A stretch of 64,000 nucleotides of DNA from WGAB01 sp964406105 (GTDB taxonomy: Bacteria; Hydrothermota; Hydrothermia; WGAB01). The position numbers and the translations under genes were made by a program. Location: the NCBI GenBank assembly GCA_964406105.1, contig CAYOQK010000011.1, positions 1 through 64,000 of the forward strand, in the 5' to 3' direction. The notes below the pieces were generated by a model. It was not told where the DNA came from, searched no databases, and saw nothing but the letters and a program-made list of their open reading frames with translations. The number at the start of each line of letters is the position of its first letter. The stretch's first letter is position 1. Below are positions 34,956 through 43,991 of this stretch, one piece after another.

Positions 34956-36707
34956 CTGAAGGCCTTTCTGTTCCTGCTCGCCCTGTTGCCCCTACCCCGC
35001 TATACCTACATCACCTCGGGGTTCGGGGATTCCCGCGGATTCCGGTATCACACCGGCATTGACCTCTCCACGGGCGGGAAACCCGGCATGCCCGTGCTTA
35101 CCCTGGATTCCACCCGGCTTTGGCGGATCAAAACCTCCTACTTCGGCTACGGAAAGGCCTTGTACCTCATGAGTCCTAAGGGATGGCTCTACGTGTATGG
35201 CCACCTGTCCCGGTTTCACCCCTCGGTGGAACAATGGGCCTTTGAGGAACAACTGCGACGGCAAACCTACTTCCTGGACCTCTACCCGGTACAGGACTTC
35301 TTCTTTTATCCCGGCCAAGAGGTAGGCCTCTCCGGGGCTACGGGTGCAGGGCCCCCGCATCTGCACTTTGAGGTACGCACCGAGGACAACCGACCGGTCA
35401 ACCCCCTCTTCTTCCTGGACCTTCCCGACCATCGCCCCCCGGTGTTTGAGGGGCTGAGGGTGGTTTGCCGCTCCCCCTTGACCCTCGTTAACCGTTGGCC
35501 CGTGGACCAGGAACTCCCCTTGTACCAGGTTCACCGCACCCTCTGGCGCACGGAGGACCTGGACATCACCGGCCCCTTCGCCCTGGAGGTACGGGTGGCC
35601 GACAGCATTGACCGAAGCCATTACCGGATTAGCCCCTTTGAGCTCCTGGGCCTGGTGGACGGCGACACCTTCTTTTGGGTGGTCCACGACACCCTGCCCT
35701 TTGAAAACGGAACCGTGGCGGCTGTGGAGTACCACCGCGACGCCTGGGGCCGCCGTTGGACCCGTCTGTTTGCACCGGGCTCGTGGTACCATCGCCCTCT
35801 GCGCAAGGCCCAGAGCGCCTTGCGGCTGCCTGATGGTGAACACCACTTTGAAATCATCGCCCGCGACCTTCGGGGCAACACGGCACGCTTGACCTTTACG
35901 GTGTTTACCGGTGCCTATGGCCGCGATCCCTTTGAGGCCCCCGAAACCTTTGACTTTGAGGCCTTGTACCTGGATAGCCTGATGGCCCTTGGATTCCTCC
36001 CCAACGCCGCCATCGTGGAAACCCCTGAGAGCGTCGTGCTCCATCTGGACCACCATACCCTCCCCCAATGGCCTTCCCAGTGGTCGGCCACCCGCGACCT
36101 CTATGTGCTGAGCCGCCCCGGCGTGTACCAAGTGGGCCCTCGCAAACTGTGGTTCTTCTTTGCCGGACCCCAAACCGATACCGTGCACCTGGGAGACCAC
36201 TGGACCCTCCTTTTCCCAGAGGGTGCCCTGCCAGAGAAAACCCCCTTCGTTGCCTTTGAGGACACGGCCCCCGCTCTGGCGGAACTCCTCCCCCAGGGCC
36301 CGGCCCTGCGATTGCTGGCGCGGGATCCGGTGTTCCTAAAGGCGGCCTATCTGAAGCCCCGCGATACCCTATCCGTGTACTGGGTGGAAGGCAACCGCGC
36401 CTCCTTCCTAAACGCCGGAGCCCTCCGGGGCACGGGGCTCTTCGCCTGCTATCGGGACACCGTGCCTCCCCGGGTGCACTGGCTTTCCCGTCGGCGACTT
36501 CTGGCCCGACTGGAGGACCAAGGGAGCGGCATAGATGCCCGCACCCTGCAGGTTTGGGTGGATGGGGAGTGGATTCCTGCGTACTTTGACATTGACCATC
36601 AACGGGTAACCTACGAGCATCCCTTAGGGCCGGGACCCCATCAGGTGGAACTCCGGGTGGCCGATCGGGCCGGAAACCTTACCACTTCGCATCACACGCT
36701 CCGGTAA
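34956..36707 (+). CDS. Exported M23 (LytM-type) metallopeptidase starting with CTG
   Basis: The M23 motifs are HTGIDLS (first His and Asp), YVYGHLSRF, and GPPHLHFEVR (residues 131-140), the zinc site of peptidoglycan endopeptidases. The rest (about 155-583) is beta-rich, ending in an Ig-like domain (VELRVADRAGNLTT). Reading from CTG at 34956 gives a clean signal peptide, (M)KAFLFLLALLPLPRY, with GGAGG at 34944-34948 exactly 7 bases upstream. The next in-frame start (TTG 34986) would remove the signal and has no ribosome site. Peptidoglycan remodelling in the periplasm is expected. Confidence 0.8.
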   Translation: MKAFLFLLALLPLPRYTYITSGFGDSRGFRYHTGIDLSTGGKPGMPVLTLDSTRLWRIKTSYFGYGKALYLMSPKGWLYVYGHLSRFHPSVEQWAFEEQLRRQTYFLDLYPVQDFFFYPGQEVGLSGATGAGPPHLHFEVRTEDNRPVNPLFFLDLPDHRPPVFEGLRVVCRSPLTLVNRWPVDQELPLYQVHRTLWRTEDLDITGPFALEVRVADSIDRSHYRISPFELLGLVDGDTFFWVVHDTLPFENGTVAAVEYHRDAWGRRWTRLFAPGSWYHRPLRKAQSALRLPDGEHHFEIIARDLRGNTARLTFTVFTGAYGRDPFEAPETFDFEALYLDSLMALGFLPNAAIVETPESVVLHLDHHTLPQWPSQWSATRDLYVLSRPGVYQVGPRKLWFFFAGPQTDTVHLGDHWTLLFPEGALPEKTPFVAFEDTAPALAELLPQGPALRLLARDPVFLKAAYLKPRDTLSVYWVEGNRASFLNAGALRGTGLFACYRDTVPPRVHWLSRRRLLARLEDQGSGIDARTLQVWVDGEWIPAYFDIDHQRVTYEHPLGPGPHQVELRVADRAGNLTTSHHTLR

Positions 36708-36735
36708 ATCTCCCTGCCGAACCCTACGAGTTCTG

Positions 36736-36741
36736 TATAAT
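36736..36741 (+). promoter_or_regulatory. -10 box before the sugar-nucleotide genes
   Basis: TATAAT lies 20 bases before ATG 36762; the -35 is weak (CTGCCG at 16-base spacing). It probably starts the long + strand run that begins with the epimerase. Confidence 0.5.
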
Positions 36742-36761
36742 TGGCGGGCACTCTACAGCCC

Positions 36762-37784
36762 ATGATCACAGAACCTCAGGTAAAGGATCGGCGCGTCTTG
36801 GTCACCGGGGCCGGGGGCTTTATCGGGTCCCATCTGGTGGAAGCCTTAGTGCAAGCCGGTGCACAGGTGCGGGCCTTTCTGCGATACACGTCCACAGGCT
36901 TTCCAGGTGCCTTGCTCTTCCTCCCCGAGGATACCCGTCAACAACTGGACCTCAGATATGGGGATCTCCGGGATCCCGAAGCCGTGGACCGTGCCGTAGA
37001 GGGTGTGGAGGTGGTGTTCCATTTGGGCGCAGTGATCTCCATCCCCTACTCTTACCAGAACCCCCGAGAAGTAGTGGAAACCAATGTGATCGGCACCCTC
37101 AACGTGTTGCAGGCTGCCCGAAGGCACGGTGTCCAAAGGGTAGTCCATGTGTCCACCTCGGAGGTGTACGGCACCGCCCAGTACACCCCCATGGACGAGC
37201 GTCACCCCCGGCATGCCCAATCACCCTACGCAGCCTCAAAGACCGGGGCCGACGAGCTGGCCCGCAGCTTTGCCCACACCTATGGTGTGCCGGTGGTGAT
37301 CCTGCGGCCCTTTAACACCTTTGGGCCTCGGCAGAGCACCCGGGCTGTGATCATGAGCATCATCGTTCAAGCCTTGCAGGGGCCCGAGATCCGCATGGGG
37401 CACCCCGATCCGGTCCGCGACTTCACCTACGTGGAGGACACGGTGGCCGGCCTGATCTCCGCCCTGAAGTCGGGGGTGCCCTTCGGGGAGGACATCAACC
37501 TGGGCACCGGCCAAGGGGTACGGATCGGCGACCTGGTAGAGCGGATCCGCCAGCTCACCCAGAGCCCCTATCCGGTGGTCACCGAAGCCCAGCGGCTCCG
37601 CCCCACGAGCAGCGAGGTGTGGCAACTGGTGTCCGACAATCGCAAGGCCCAAAGGGTGCTGGGCTGGCAACCCCGGATTCCTTTGGAAGAGGGGCTTCAA
37701 CGCACGATCCAGTGGGTGAAACAAACCCTAAACACCCCAGAAGGGAGGTTGTGGATTGCAGGCAGTGGTGCTGGCTGGTGGTAA
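36762..37784 (+). CDS. NAD-dependent nucleotide-sugar epimerase/dehydratase
   Basis: This 340-residue extended SDR shows VLVTGAGGFIGSHLVEAL (NAD site), VFHLGAVISIPYSY, the Ser of VHVSTSEVYGTAQY, the catalytic YAASKTGADELA (YxxxK) and LRPFNTFGPRQS. These match UDP-glucose 4-epimerase or dTDP-glucose dehydratase-like enzymes that act on nucleotide sugars. The ATG at 36762 follows the promoter; a TTG 21 bases upstream is part of the -10 region and unlikely. It overlaps the nucleotidyltransferase gene by 29 bases, suggesting they act in one sugar-nucleotide pathway for surface polysaccharide. Confidence 0.85.
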   Translation: MITEPQVKDRRVLVTGAGGFIGSHLVEALVQAGAQVRAFLRYTSTGFPGALLFLPEDTRQQLDLRYGDLRDPEAVDRAVEGVEVVFHLGAVISIPYSYQNPREVVETNVIGTLNVLQAARRHGVQRVVHVSTSEVYGTAQYTPMDERHPRHAQSPYAASKTGADELARSFAHTYGVPVVILRPFNTFGPRQSTRAVIMSIIVQALQGPEIRMGHPDPVRDFTYVEDTVAGLISALKSGVPFGEDINLGTGQGVRIGDLVERIRQLTQSPYPVVTEAQRLRPTSSEVWQLVSDNRKAQRVLGWQPRIPLEEGLQRTIQWVKQTLNTPEGRLWIAGSGAGWW

Positions 37785-38460
37785 GGGCCGTAGGCTGGAA
37801 CCCTACACCACCCTACTCCCCAAACCCCTGATGCCCGTAGGGGAGTATCCGGTACTGGAAATCCTGTTGCGGCAACTCAAAGCCCAGGGCTTTGACGAGG
37901 TGATCCTGGCTGTGGGCCACCTGGCCGAGCTCATTGAAGCTTATTTCCAAGACGGCCGGCGATGGGGGCTCCGAATCCGCTACTCCCGAGAACCCGAACC
38001 CCTGGGCACTGTGGGGCCCCTGGCGCTCTTGCGCGACCAATTGGAAGAACATTTCCTGGTACTCAATGGCGACATCCTCACCGAACTGCCCTTTGGGGAG
38101 GTGCTACGGTTCCACCAGCACCAAAGCACTCCCCTGACCATAGCCATCAACCGCCGCACCGTGGAGGTGGACTTCGGCGTGGTGGACCACGAGAACCATC
38201 GGCTGGTGGGTTACCACGAAAAGCCGGTAATCTCGTACTGGGTGTCTATGGGGGTATATGCCTTTCGGCGCGATGTCCTGTCCTACATCCCCCCAGGGCA
38301 ACACTTTGATGTGCCGGACCTGGTCCAAACCCTTTTGTCTGCCCAAGAGTCCATTGCGGTGTTCCCCTTTGAGGGCTTTTGGCTGGATATCGGCCGGGAA
38401 ACCGATTTCAGGGAAGCACAACGGGCCTTTGCGCAACGAAAGGAGAGCCTGCTCCCATGA
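37756..38460 (+). CDS. Sugar-1-phosphate nucleotidyltransferase
   Basis: This 234-residue enzyme activates a sugar phosphate with an NTP. It begins with the family signature VVLAGGKGRRLEPYTTLLPKP and has FLVLNGDILTELPFGE (metal site) and FDVPDLVQTLL near the end. It lacks the C-terminal acyltransferase or left-handed helix, as in short mannose-1-phosphate guanylyltransferase or glucose-1-phosphate thymidylyltransferase-like proteins. The TTG start has GGGAGG 7 bases upstream. The exact sugar and nucleotide cannot be told from sequence. Confidence 0.85.
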   Translation: MQAVVLAGGKGRRLEPYTTLLPKPLMPVGEYPVLEILLRQLKAQGFDEVILAVGHLAELIEAYFQDGRRWGLRIRYSREPEPLGTVGPLALLRDQLEEHFLVLNGDILTELPFGEVLRFHQHQSTPLTIAINRRTVEVDFGVVDHENHRLVGYHEKPVISYWVSMGVYAFRRDVLSYIPPGQHFDVPDLVQTLLSAQESIAVFPFEGFWLDIGRETDFREAQRAFAQRKESLLP

Positions 38461-40499
38461 GCCTGAAACTCCTGTTGGGTGTGCACAACCATCAGCCGGT
38501 AGGCAACTTTGAGCATGTTATGGAGCACGCATACCAGCGGGCCTACCGGCCCTTTTTGGATGTCCTCAGCGAATTTCCCAGTTTCAAGGTCACGTACCAC
38601 TTTACCGGTCCCCTGCTTCGGTTCCTGGAGGCTCGCCATCCCGATTTCTTGGAAGCCTTGGCCCATCAGGTGAAGCGCCAGCAGGCAGAGATTGTAATCA
38701 GCGGCTTCTATGAACCGGTTTTGGTGGCCATTCCCGAGGCTGATCGCCTGGGGCAGATCCGGCGGGCACGCCGTTATGTCAAACGGCGCCTGGGATACGA
38801 AGCCCAAGGCCTATGGCTTACCGAACGCGTGTACGAATCGGAGATCCTGCCTGCTCTGCTCAAAAGTGGCATCCGATACGTGGTGGTGGACGATTACCAT
38901 TTCCTGCAAACCGGGCTCACCGAGCATCAGTTGCACGGCTACTATCTCACCGAGCACGAGGGCAAGGCTCTGGCCATCTTCCCCATCAGCGAACGGCTCC
39001 GGTATCTGATCCCCTTCCGGCCACTGGAAGAGGTGATGGCTTACCTTCGGGAACTCCATGAGCGGGGGGCTCGGGCTGCCGTGATCTTTGACGACGGAGA
39101 GAAATTCGGCCTGTGGCCCGGCACCTACGATTGGGTGTACGGCCGAGAACAATGGCTCCGGCACTTCCTGGACCGAGTGCTTCAGGAACCTTGGATTGAG
39201 CCCCTTACCTACAGCGAGTTCCTGGACGAAGAGCCTCCCCTGGGCCGGGTGTACCTGCCCACGGGATCCTACTTTGAAATGGGCGAGTGGGCCTTGCCCG
39301 CCCCCCAGGCCAAGCGATTCGCGGACTTCGTGCACCAACTGAAGGCCCAAGGCCTGTGGGACCAAGTGCGACCCTTCGTTAAGGGTGGCTTGTGGCGGAA
39401 CTTCCTGGTCAAATACCCTGAGGTGAACCGGATGCACAAGAAGATGCTGCTCCTCAGGCGACAGGTGGAACGCCTTGGTCGCCCGGAAAAGAAACGCGAG
39501 GCCATCCACGAGATCCATCAAGCCCAATGCAACGACGCTTACTGGCATGGGGTTTTCGGAGGGGTGTACCTGCCCCACCTCCGACACGCCGTGTACCGCC
39601 ATCTGCTACGGGCAGAACGTGCCCTGGGCCGACGCTTCGCTTCCCTCAAGGACCACGATCTGGACGGCTACCAGGAGCTTTACTTGCGCCAGCAGGACCT
39701 GGTGCTCCAGATCAGCGAACAAGGCGGTTCCCTGCGGGAGTTCTCCATCCTCTCCCTGGCCTACAACTTCCAGAACACCCTGACCCGGCGATACGAGCAC
39801 TACCACGAGGGCCTTCAAGTGGGAGAGAACCGGGGCCACGGGGTGGCCTCCATCCACGAGATCAGCAAGCAGATCAGCGCCGAGGCCGCCCGAGAACTCC
39901 GGTACGACTGGCACGAACGGGTTTCCTTCCTGGACCATTTCCTGCCCGCCGATATCGCCTGGGAGGATCTCCACAGCATGGCCTTCCAGGATCAAGGAGA
40001 CTTCGTTTTGGGTCGGTTCACCCTGGGTCAACATCCCTTCCGGGCTGAACGCACAGGGCAGGTGGCGGGTCAACCGGCAACGGTGCAAAAGTTCTTCGCG
40101 CTCCACCGCAAGGGCTTGCAGGTCACCCTACGGGTACAAGCCTCGGCCCTGGACTGGGCCTACGTGGTGGCCCACAACTTCATCCTGCCCTCGGCCCTAT
40201 CGGGAGAGATCCACGCCGAGGGTGTAGAGGCTGTTTCCTTTGCCACCCCGTTGGACCTCCAGGGAGTCCAACGTTTGGAGTTCCGCGACGCCACCGGTGT
40301 TTGGCTCCGGCTCCACTGCCCTGGTGCTCACCGCTTGGTGGTGTTCCCCTTTTACACCGTGTCCCAGTCGGAATCCGGCCTGGACCTCACGTACCAGGGC
40401 CACGCCCTGTACATCTTTTACCCCCTGGAGCCGGGATGGAACCGGTTTACGCAAACCTTAGAAGTGGAGAAAACCAAAGGAGGACGTTTCCATGCCTGA
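38457..40499 (+). CDS. GH57 alpha-amylase/4-alpha-glucanotransferase
   Basis: This 680-residue enzyme acts on alpha-1,4-glucans by a retaining mechanism. GH57 conserved regions are clear: GVHNHQPVGNF (residues 7-17), the nucleophile in LWLTERVYE (Glu123, the same number as in the Thermococcus litoralis 4-alpha-glucanotransferase), and the acid/base in FDDGEKFGLWPG (Asp212/213). The C-terminal 330 residues match the DUF1925/1926 beta domains of that group. ATG overlaps the previous stop (ATGA). With galT next, it probably serves glycogen or maltodextrin use. GH57 enzymes are most common in thermophiles. Confidence 0.9.
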   Translation: MSLKLLLGVHNHQPVGNFEHVMEHAYQRAYRPFLDVLSEFPSFKVTYHFTGPLLRFLEARHPDFLEALAHQVKRQQAEIVISGFYEPVLVAIPEADRLGQIRRARRYVKRRLGYEAQGLWLTERVYESEILPALLKSGIRYVVVDDYHFLQTGLTEHQLHGYYLTEHEGKALAIFPISERLRYLIPFRPLEEVMAYLRELHERGARAAVIFDDGEKFGLWPGTYDWVYGREQWLRHFLDRVLQEPWIEPLTYSEFLDEEPPLGRVYLPTGSYFEMGEWALPAPQAKRFADFVHQLKAQGLWDQVRPFVKGGLWRNFLVKYPEVNRMHKKMLLLRRQVERLGRPEKKREAIHEIHQAQCNDAYWHGVFGGVYLPHLRHAVYRHLLRAERALGRRFASLKDHDLDGYQELYLRQQDLVLQISEQGGSLREFSILSLAYNFQNTLTRRYEHYHEGLQVGENRGHGVASIHEISKQISAEAARELRYDWHERVSFLDHFLPADIAWEDLHSMAFQDQGDFVLGRFTLGQHPFRAERTGQVAGQPATVQKFFALHRKGLQVTLRVQASALDWAYVVAHNFILPSALSGEIHAEGVEAVSFATPLDLQGVQRLEFRDATGVWLRLHCPGAHRLVVFPFYTVSQSESGLDLTYQGHALYIFYPLEPGWNRFTQTLEVEKTKGGRFHA

Positions 40500-41523
40500 A
40501 TTGAGATACGATCCCATTCGCCCCCGATGGGTGGTGATCGCCACCGAGCGGGCGTTACGACCCCAGGATTACAAACGCCAACGGCAGCAGGTGAAGAAAC
40601 CGGACAACTGCCCCTTCTGTTATGGCCACGAACACATGACCCCACCGGAGGTCTTTGCCATCGGCCCGCCCGACCGGCAACCCAACACCCCCGGCTGGCG
40701 GGTGCGGGTGGTGCCCAACAAGTACCCGGCGCTACGCATTGAGGGGGAACTGAAGCGCGAGGGCATCGGCATCTTTGATGTCACCACAGGCATCGGCGCC
40801 CACGAGGTCATCATAGAAACCCCCGACCACTTCAAGCACCCGGATGCCTTTTCCGACGAGGAAGCCCGCGACTGGCTCATTGCCGTCCGAGAGCGGATGT
40901 TGGACCTCCAAAAGGACCAACGGTTCCGGTACATCCTGTTCTTCCGAAACCACGGGGCTGAGGCCGGTGCTTCGCTGTCCCACCCCCACAGTCAACTGAT
41001 CGCTACCCCCATCATCCCGCCGGTGGTGGTCTCCGAACTCAACAACGCCAAAAACCACTTCCATCTCAAGGAGCGGTGCATCTTCTGTGATCTGATCAAA
41101 CAGGAGCTCCTGCTCAAGGACCGGGTGGTGTACGACGACGAGCACTACCTGGTGTGGGAACCCTTTGCCTCGTCCTTTCCCTTTGAAACCTGGATCCTGC
41201 CCAAGCGGCACCTGCACGACTTCACCCGTCTCTCCGATGACGAACTGCTGATCTTGGGGCGCACCATCCGAGACACCCTCAAGCGCATCAAGATCGCCCT
41301 GGACGATCCCCCCTACAACATGATCCTGCATACCGCTCCCACTCCCCATCTGCGGCCCGCCCGCACGTACTATTGGGAGACCATTGAGTACGATTACCAC
41401 TGGCACATTGAGATCATCCCGCGGATGACCCGGATCGCGGGCTTTGAGTGGGGCGCCGGGCTGCACATCAATCCCACCCCCCCAGAGGAAGCAGCCCGGT
41501 ACCTGCGGGAAGTTCAACTGTAG
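40492..41523 (+). CDS. galT: Galactose-1-phosphate uridylyltransferase family protein
   Basis: This 343-residue enzyme transfers UMP between UDP-glucose and a hexose-1-phosphate. The active-site HPHSQ (residues 164-168, with the nucleotide-linked His166) and the zinc-type Cys/His residues (CPFCYGHEHMTPPE near 43, CIFCDL near 200) fit GalT. The C-terminal HWHIEIIPR is also typical. It overlaps the GH57 gene by 8 bases, a pairing found in other starch-using thermophiles. It may act as an ADP- or UDP-glucose phosphorylase-like enzyme rather than in the Leloir pathway; no galK is present here. Confidence 0.88.
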   Translation: MPELRYDPIRPRWVVIATERALRPQDYKRQRQQVKKPDNCPFCYGHEHMTPPEVFAIGPPDRQPNTPGWRVRVVPNKYPALRIEGELKREGIGIFDVTTGIGAHEVIIETPDHFKHPDAFSDEEARDWLIAVRERMLDLQKDQRFRYILFFRNHGAEAGASLSHPHSQLIATPIIPPVVVSELNNAKNHFHLKERCIFCDLIKQELLLKDRVVYDDEHYLVWEPFASSFPFETWILPKRHLHDFTRLSDDELLILGRTIRDTLKRIKIALDDPPYNMILHTAPTPHLRPARTYYWETIEYDYHWHIEIIPRMTRIAGFEWGAGLHINPTPPEEAARYLREVQL

Positions 41524-41534
41524 AGGAGGGGTGT

Positions 41535-43991
41535 ATGCCCAAGAAAACCCAAAACCTGGCCCGCTTTCGGGTGCCGGCAGAACAGTTGTACCGCCGATGC
41601 ACCCCCGAGGAAGTGGGGCCAGAAACCACCCGGGAAATCGCACCGCTGGAGGAGTTCATCGGCCAGGAACGGGCCCACCGGGCCATTTCCTTTGGCCTGC
41701 GGATCCAGGGATACGGATACAACATCTACGCTTCGGGCCGGCCAGGCACCGGCAAGCAGGCCATGATCGCCGACTATCTGGAACGCGTAAGCAAGGAACT
41801 CCCTACCCCCAGCGATTGGTGTTACGTGTACAACTTTGAGGATCCCTCGCAACCCCGGGCTCTGGAACTCCCTGCCGGCTATGGGAAACGCCTGAAAAGG
41901 GATATGGCTGAGCTCGTGGAAGCGGTATCCAAACGCATCAGCACGGTGTTTGAGAGCGACGAGTTCACCCAACAACGCGACCGCTTAGTGCAACAGTTTG
42001 AGCAGGAAAAGCAACGCCGCATCGCTCAAATCCAAAAGGAAGGCCAGGAACTGGGCTTCGCCGTGCAGTTCACTCCCACGGGCATCGTGCTCACCCCCTT
42101 GGCCCCGGGGAATCGGCCTCTCACCCCGCAGGAATTTGAAGCCCTGCCCGAGGAAACCAAAAGGGGGATCCTGGAACGCCGGAGCCAACTGGAAGAACGC
42201 ATCAAGGAGCTCACCCGTGAACTCCGACAACTGGAGAAAAAAACCCAAGAGGCCATCAAAGACCTGGAACGGCGGGCAGTAAGCTTCGCCATTGAACCCC
42301 TGTTTCAGGAGATCAAGGAAACCTACGGCTCCTTTCCCCAAGTGGTAAACTACCTGGAGGCTGTGCACCAGGACATGCTGAAAAACATTGACGCTTTCCG
42401 CCAGAAACCCCCACAGATGCCCATCCCCCTGCCCATTCCTCTTCCTATGCCCAAACCCTCGCCCTTGAAACGCTATGAGGTCAACGTCTTGGTGGACAAC
42501 AGCGGCTTGGAAGGTGCCCCTGTGGTCATGGAACCCGTGCCCAACTATGTGAATCTGGTGGGCCGGATTGAAAAGGAAGTTCAGTTTGGTGCCCTCACCA
42601 CGGATTTTACCATGATCTACCCCGGCGCTCTACACCGGGCCAACGGGGGTTTCCTGGTGCTGGAGGCCGATGAACTGCTCCGCCAACCCTATGCCTACCA
42701 GGCCCTGAAAAAGGCTCTGAAAACCCAACAGATCCGCATTGAGGACCTGGGCGAAACCCTGGGTTTGGTGACCACCAAGGTGCTGAAACCGGAACCCATC
42801 CCCTTGAACGTAAAGGTCATCCTCACGGGTAGCCCCCTTTACTACTACCTGCTCTACACCTACGACGAGGACTTCCAAGAGCTCTTCAAGGTTCGGGCCG
42901 ACTTTGACGTGGTGATGGACCGCACTCCGGAGAACATTCGCCAGTATCGGGCCTTCATCGCCCGCGTAGTGCAAAAGGAAAACCTCCTGCCCTTCACCGC
43001 AGACGCCATCGCCCGGGTGATTGAGCACAGTTCCCGAATGGTGAACGACCAAAGGAAACTCTCCACCCGCTTCGCCGACATCGTGGACCTTTTGAAAGAG
43101 TGCGACTACTGGGCACGCCGACAAGGGGCGGATCAGGTCACCCGACAACACGTGGACCAAGCCATTGAGGAACGCATCTTCCGCAGCAATTTGCTGGAAA
43201 GCAAGGTGCAGGAGATGATTGCCCGTGGCCAACTCATCGTGGACACCGAGGGCGAAAAGGTGGGCGTGATCAACGGTTTGGCGGTTGTTGAACTGGGCGA
43301 CTTTGCCTTCGCCCGGCCCGTTCGCATCACCGCCACCCTGTGGGGTGGCAAGGAGGGCGTGTTAGACATTGAACGGGAAGTGGGCCTGGGGGGCAAAATC
43401 CACAGCAAGGGCGTGCTCATCCTTACCGGTTACCTGAGCGAAGTGTTCGCCCAAAGGGAACCCCTGAGCCTCTCAGCCCGCATCGCCTTTGAACAAAACT
43501 ACTCCGAGATTGAAGGGGACTCCGCCTCCAGCACTGAGCTCTATGTGCTGCTCTCCCTACTGTCGGGGTTGCCCCTGCGACAGGACATCGCGGTTAGCGG
43601 ATCGGTGAACCAAAAGGGCGAAGTGCAGCCGGTAGGGGGCATCAACGAAAAGATTGAAGGCTTCTATCGCGCCTGTAAGGTGAAGGGGCTCACAGGTACC
43701 CAAGGGGTGCTCATTCCCCGCCGAAACCTGGAAAACCTGATGCTCCACCCCGAGGTGGTCCAAGCAGTAGAGAAGGGCCAGTTCCACATCTACGCTGTGG
43801 ACACCGTGGAAGAAGGCATTGAGATCCTTACCGGCGTGCCCGCAGGGCGCCGGCCCGACGGCACCTTTGAAAAGGGCTCGGTGTACGACCGAGTGGCCCG
43901 CCGGCTCCAGGAGCTCCGCGAGGCCGCCCGAAACGGTGAGGGCCGCAAAAAGAAAACCAAACGAACCCCCACCAGGAACCCAAAGTCATGA
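41535..43991 (+). CDS. Lon-like ATP-dependent protease (AAA_32/LonB type)
   Basis: This 818-residue protein combines an N-terminal ATP-binding region (Walker A ASGRPGTGKQAMIADYLE, about residues 70-87), a long charged coiled coil (about 160-260), and an AAA_32-type core. The C-terminal Lon peptidase domain has its Ser-Lys dyad intact: Ser663 in GDSAS and Lys706 in GINEKIEG, 43 residues apart as in Lon. It lacks the N-terminal substrate domain of LonA. The ATG follows GAGGAGGG. It likely degrades damaged or regulated proteins in the cytosol. It overlaps the first dehydrogenase gene (ATGA). Confidence 0.88.
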   Translation: MPKKTQNLARFRVPAEQLYRRCTPEEVGPETTREIAPLEEFIGQERAHRAISFGLRIQGYGYNIYASGRPGTGKQAMIADYLERVSKELPTPSDWCYVYNFEDPSQPRALELPAGYGKRLKRDMAELVEAVSKRISTVFESDEFTQQRDRLVQQFEQEKQRRIAQIQKEGQELGFAVQFTPTGIVLTPLAPGNRPLTPQEFEALPEETKRGILERRSQLEERIKELTRELRQLEKKTQEAIKDLERRAVSFAIEPLFQEIKETYGSFPQVVNYLEAVHQDMLKNIDAFRQKPPQMPIPLPIPLPMPKPSPLKRYEVNVLVDNSGLEGAPVVMEPVPNYVNLVGRIEKEVQFGALTTDFTMIYPGALHRANGGFLVLEADELLRQPYAYQALKKALKTQQIRIEDLGETLGLVTTKVLKPEPIPLNVKVILTGSPLYYYLLYTYDEDFQELFKVRADFDVVMDRTPENIRQYRAFIARVVQKENLLPFTADAIARVIEHSSRMVNDQRKLSTRFADIVDLLKECDYWARRQGADQVTRQHVDQAIEERIFRSNLLESKVQEMIARGQLIVDTEGEKVGVINGLAVVELGDFAFARPVRITATLWGGKEGVLDIEREVGLGGKIHSKGVLILTGYLSEVFAQREPLSLSARIAFEQNYSEIEGDSASSTELYVLLSLLSGLPLRQDIAVSGSVNQKGEVQPVGGINEKIEGFYRACKVKGLTGTQGVLIPRRNLENLMLHPEVVQAVEKGQFHIYAVDTVEEGIEILTGVPAGRRPDGTFEKGSVYDRVARRLQELREAARNGEGRKKKTKRTPTRNPKS

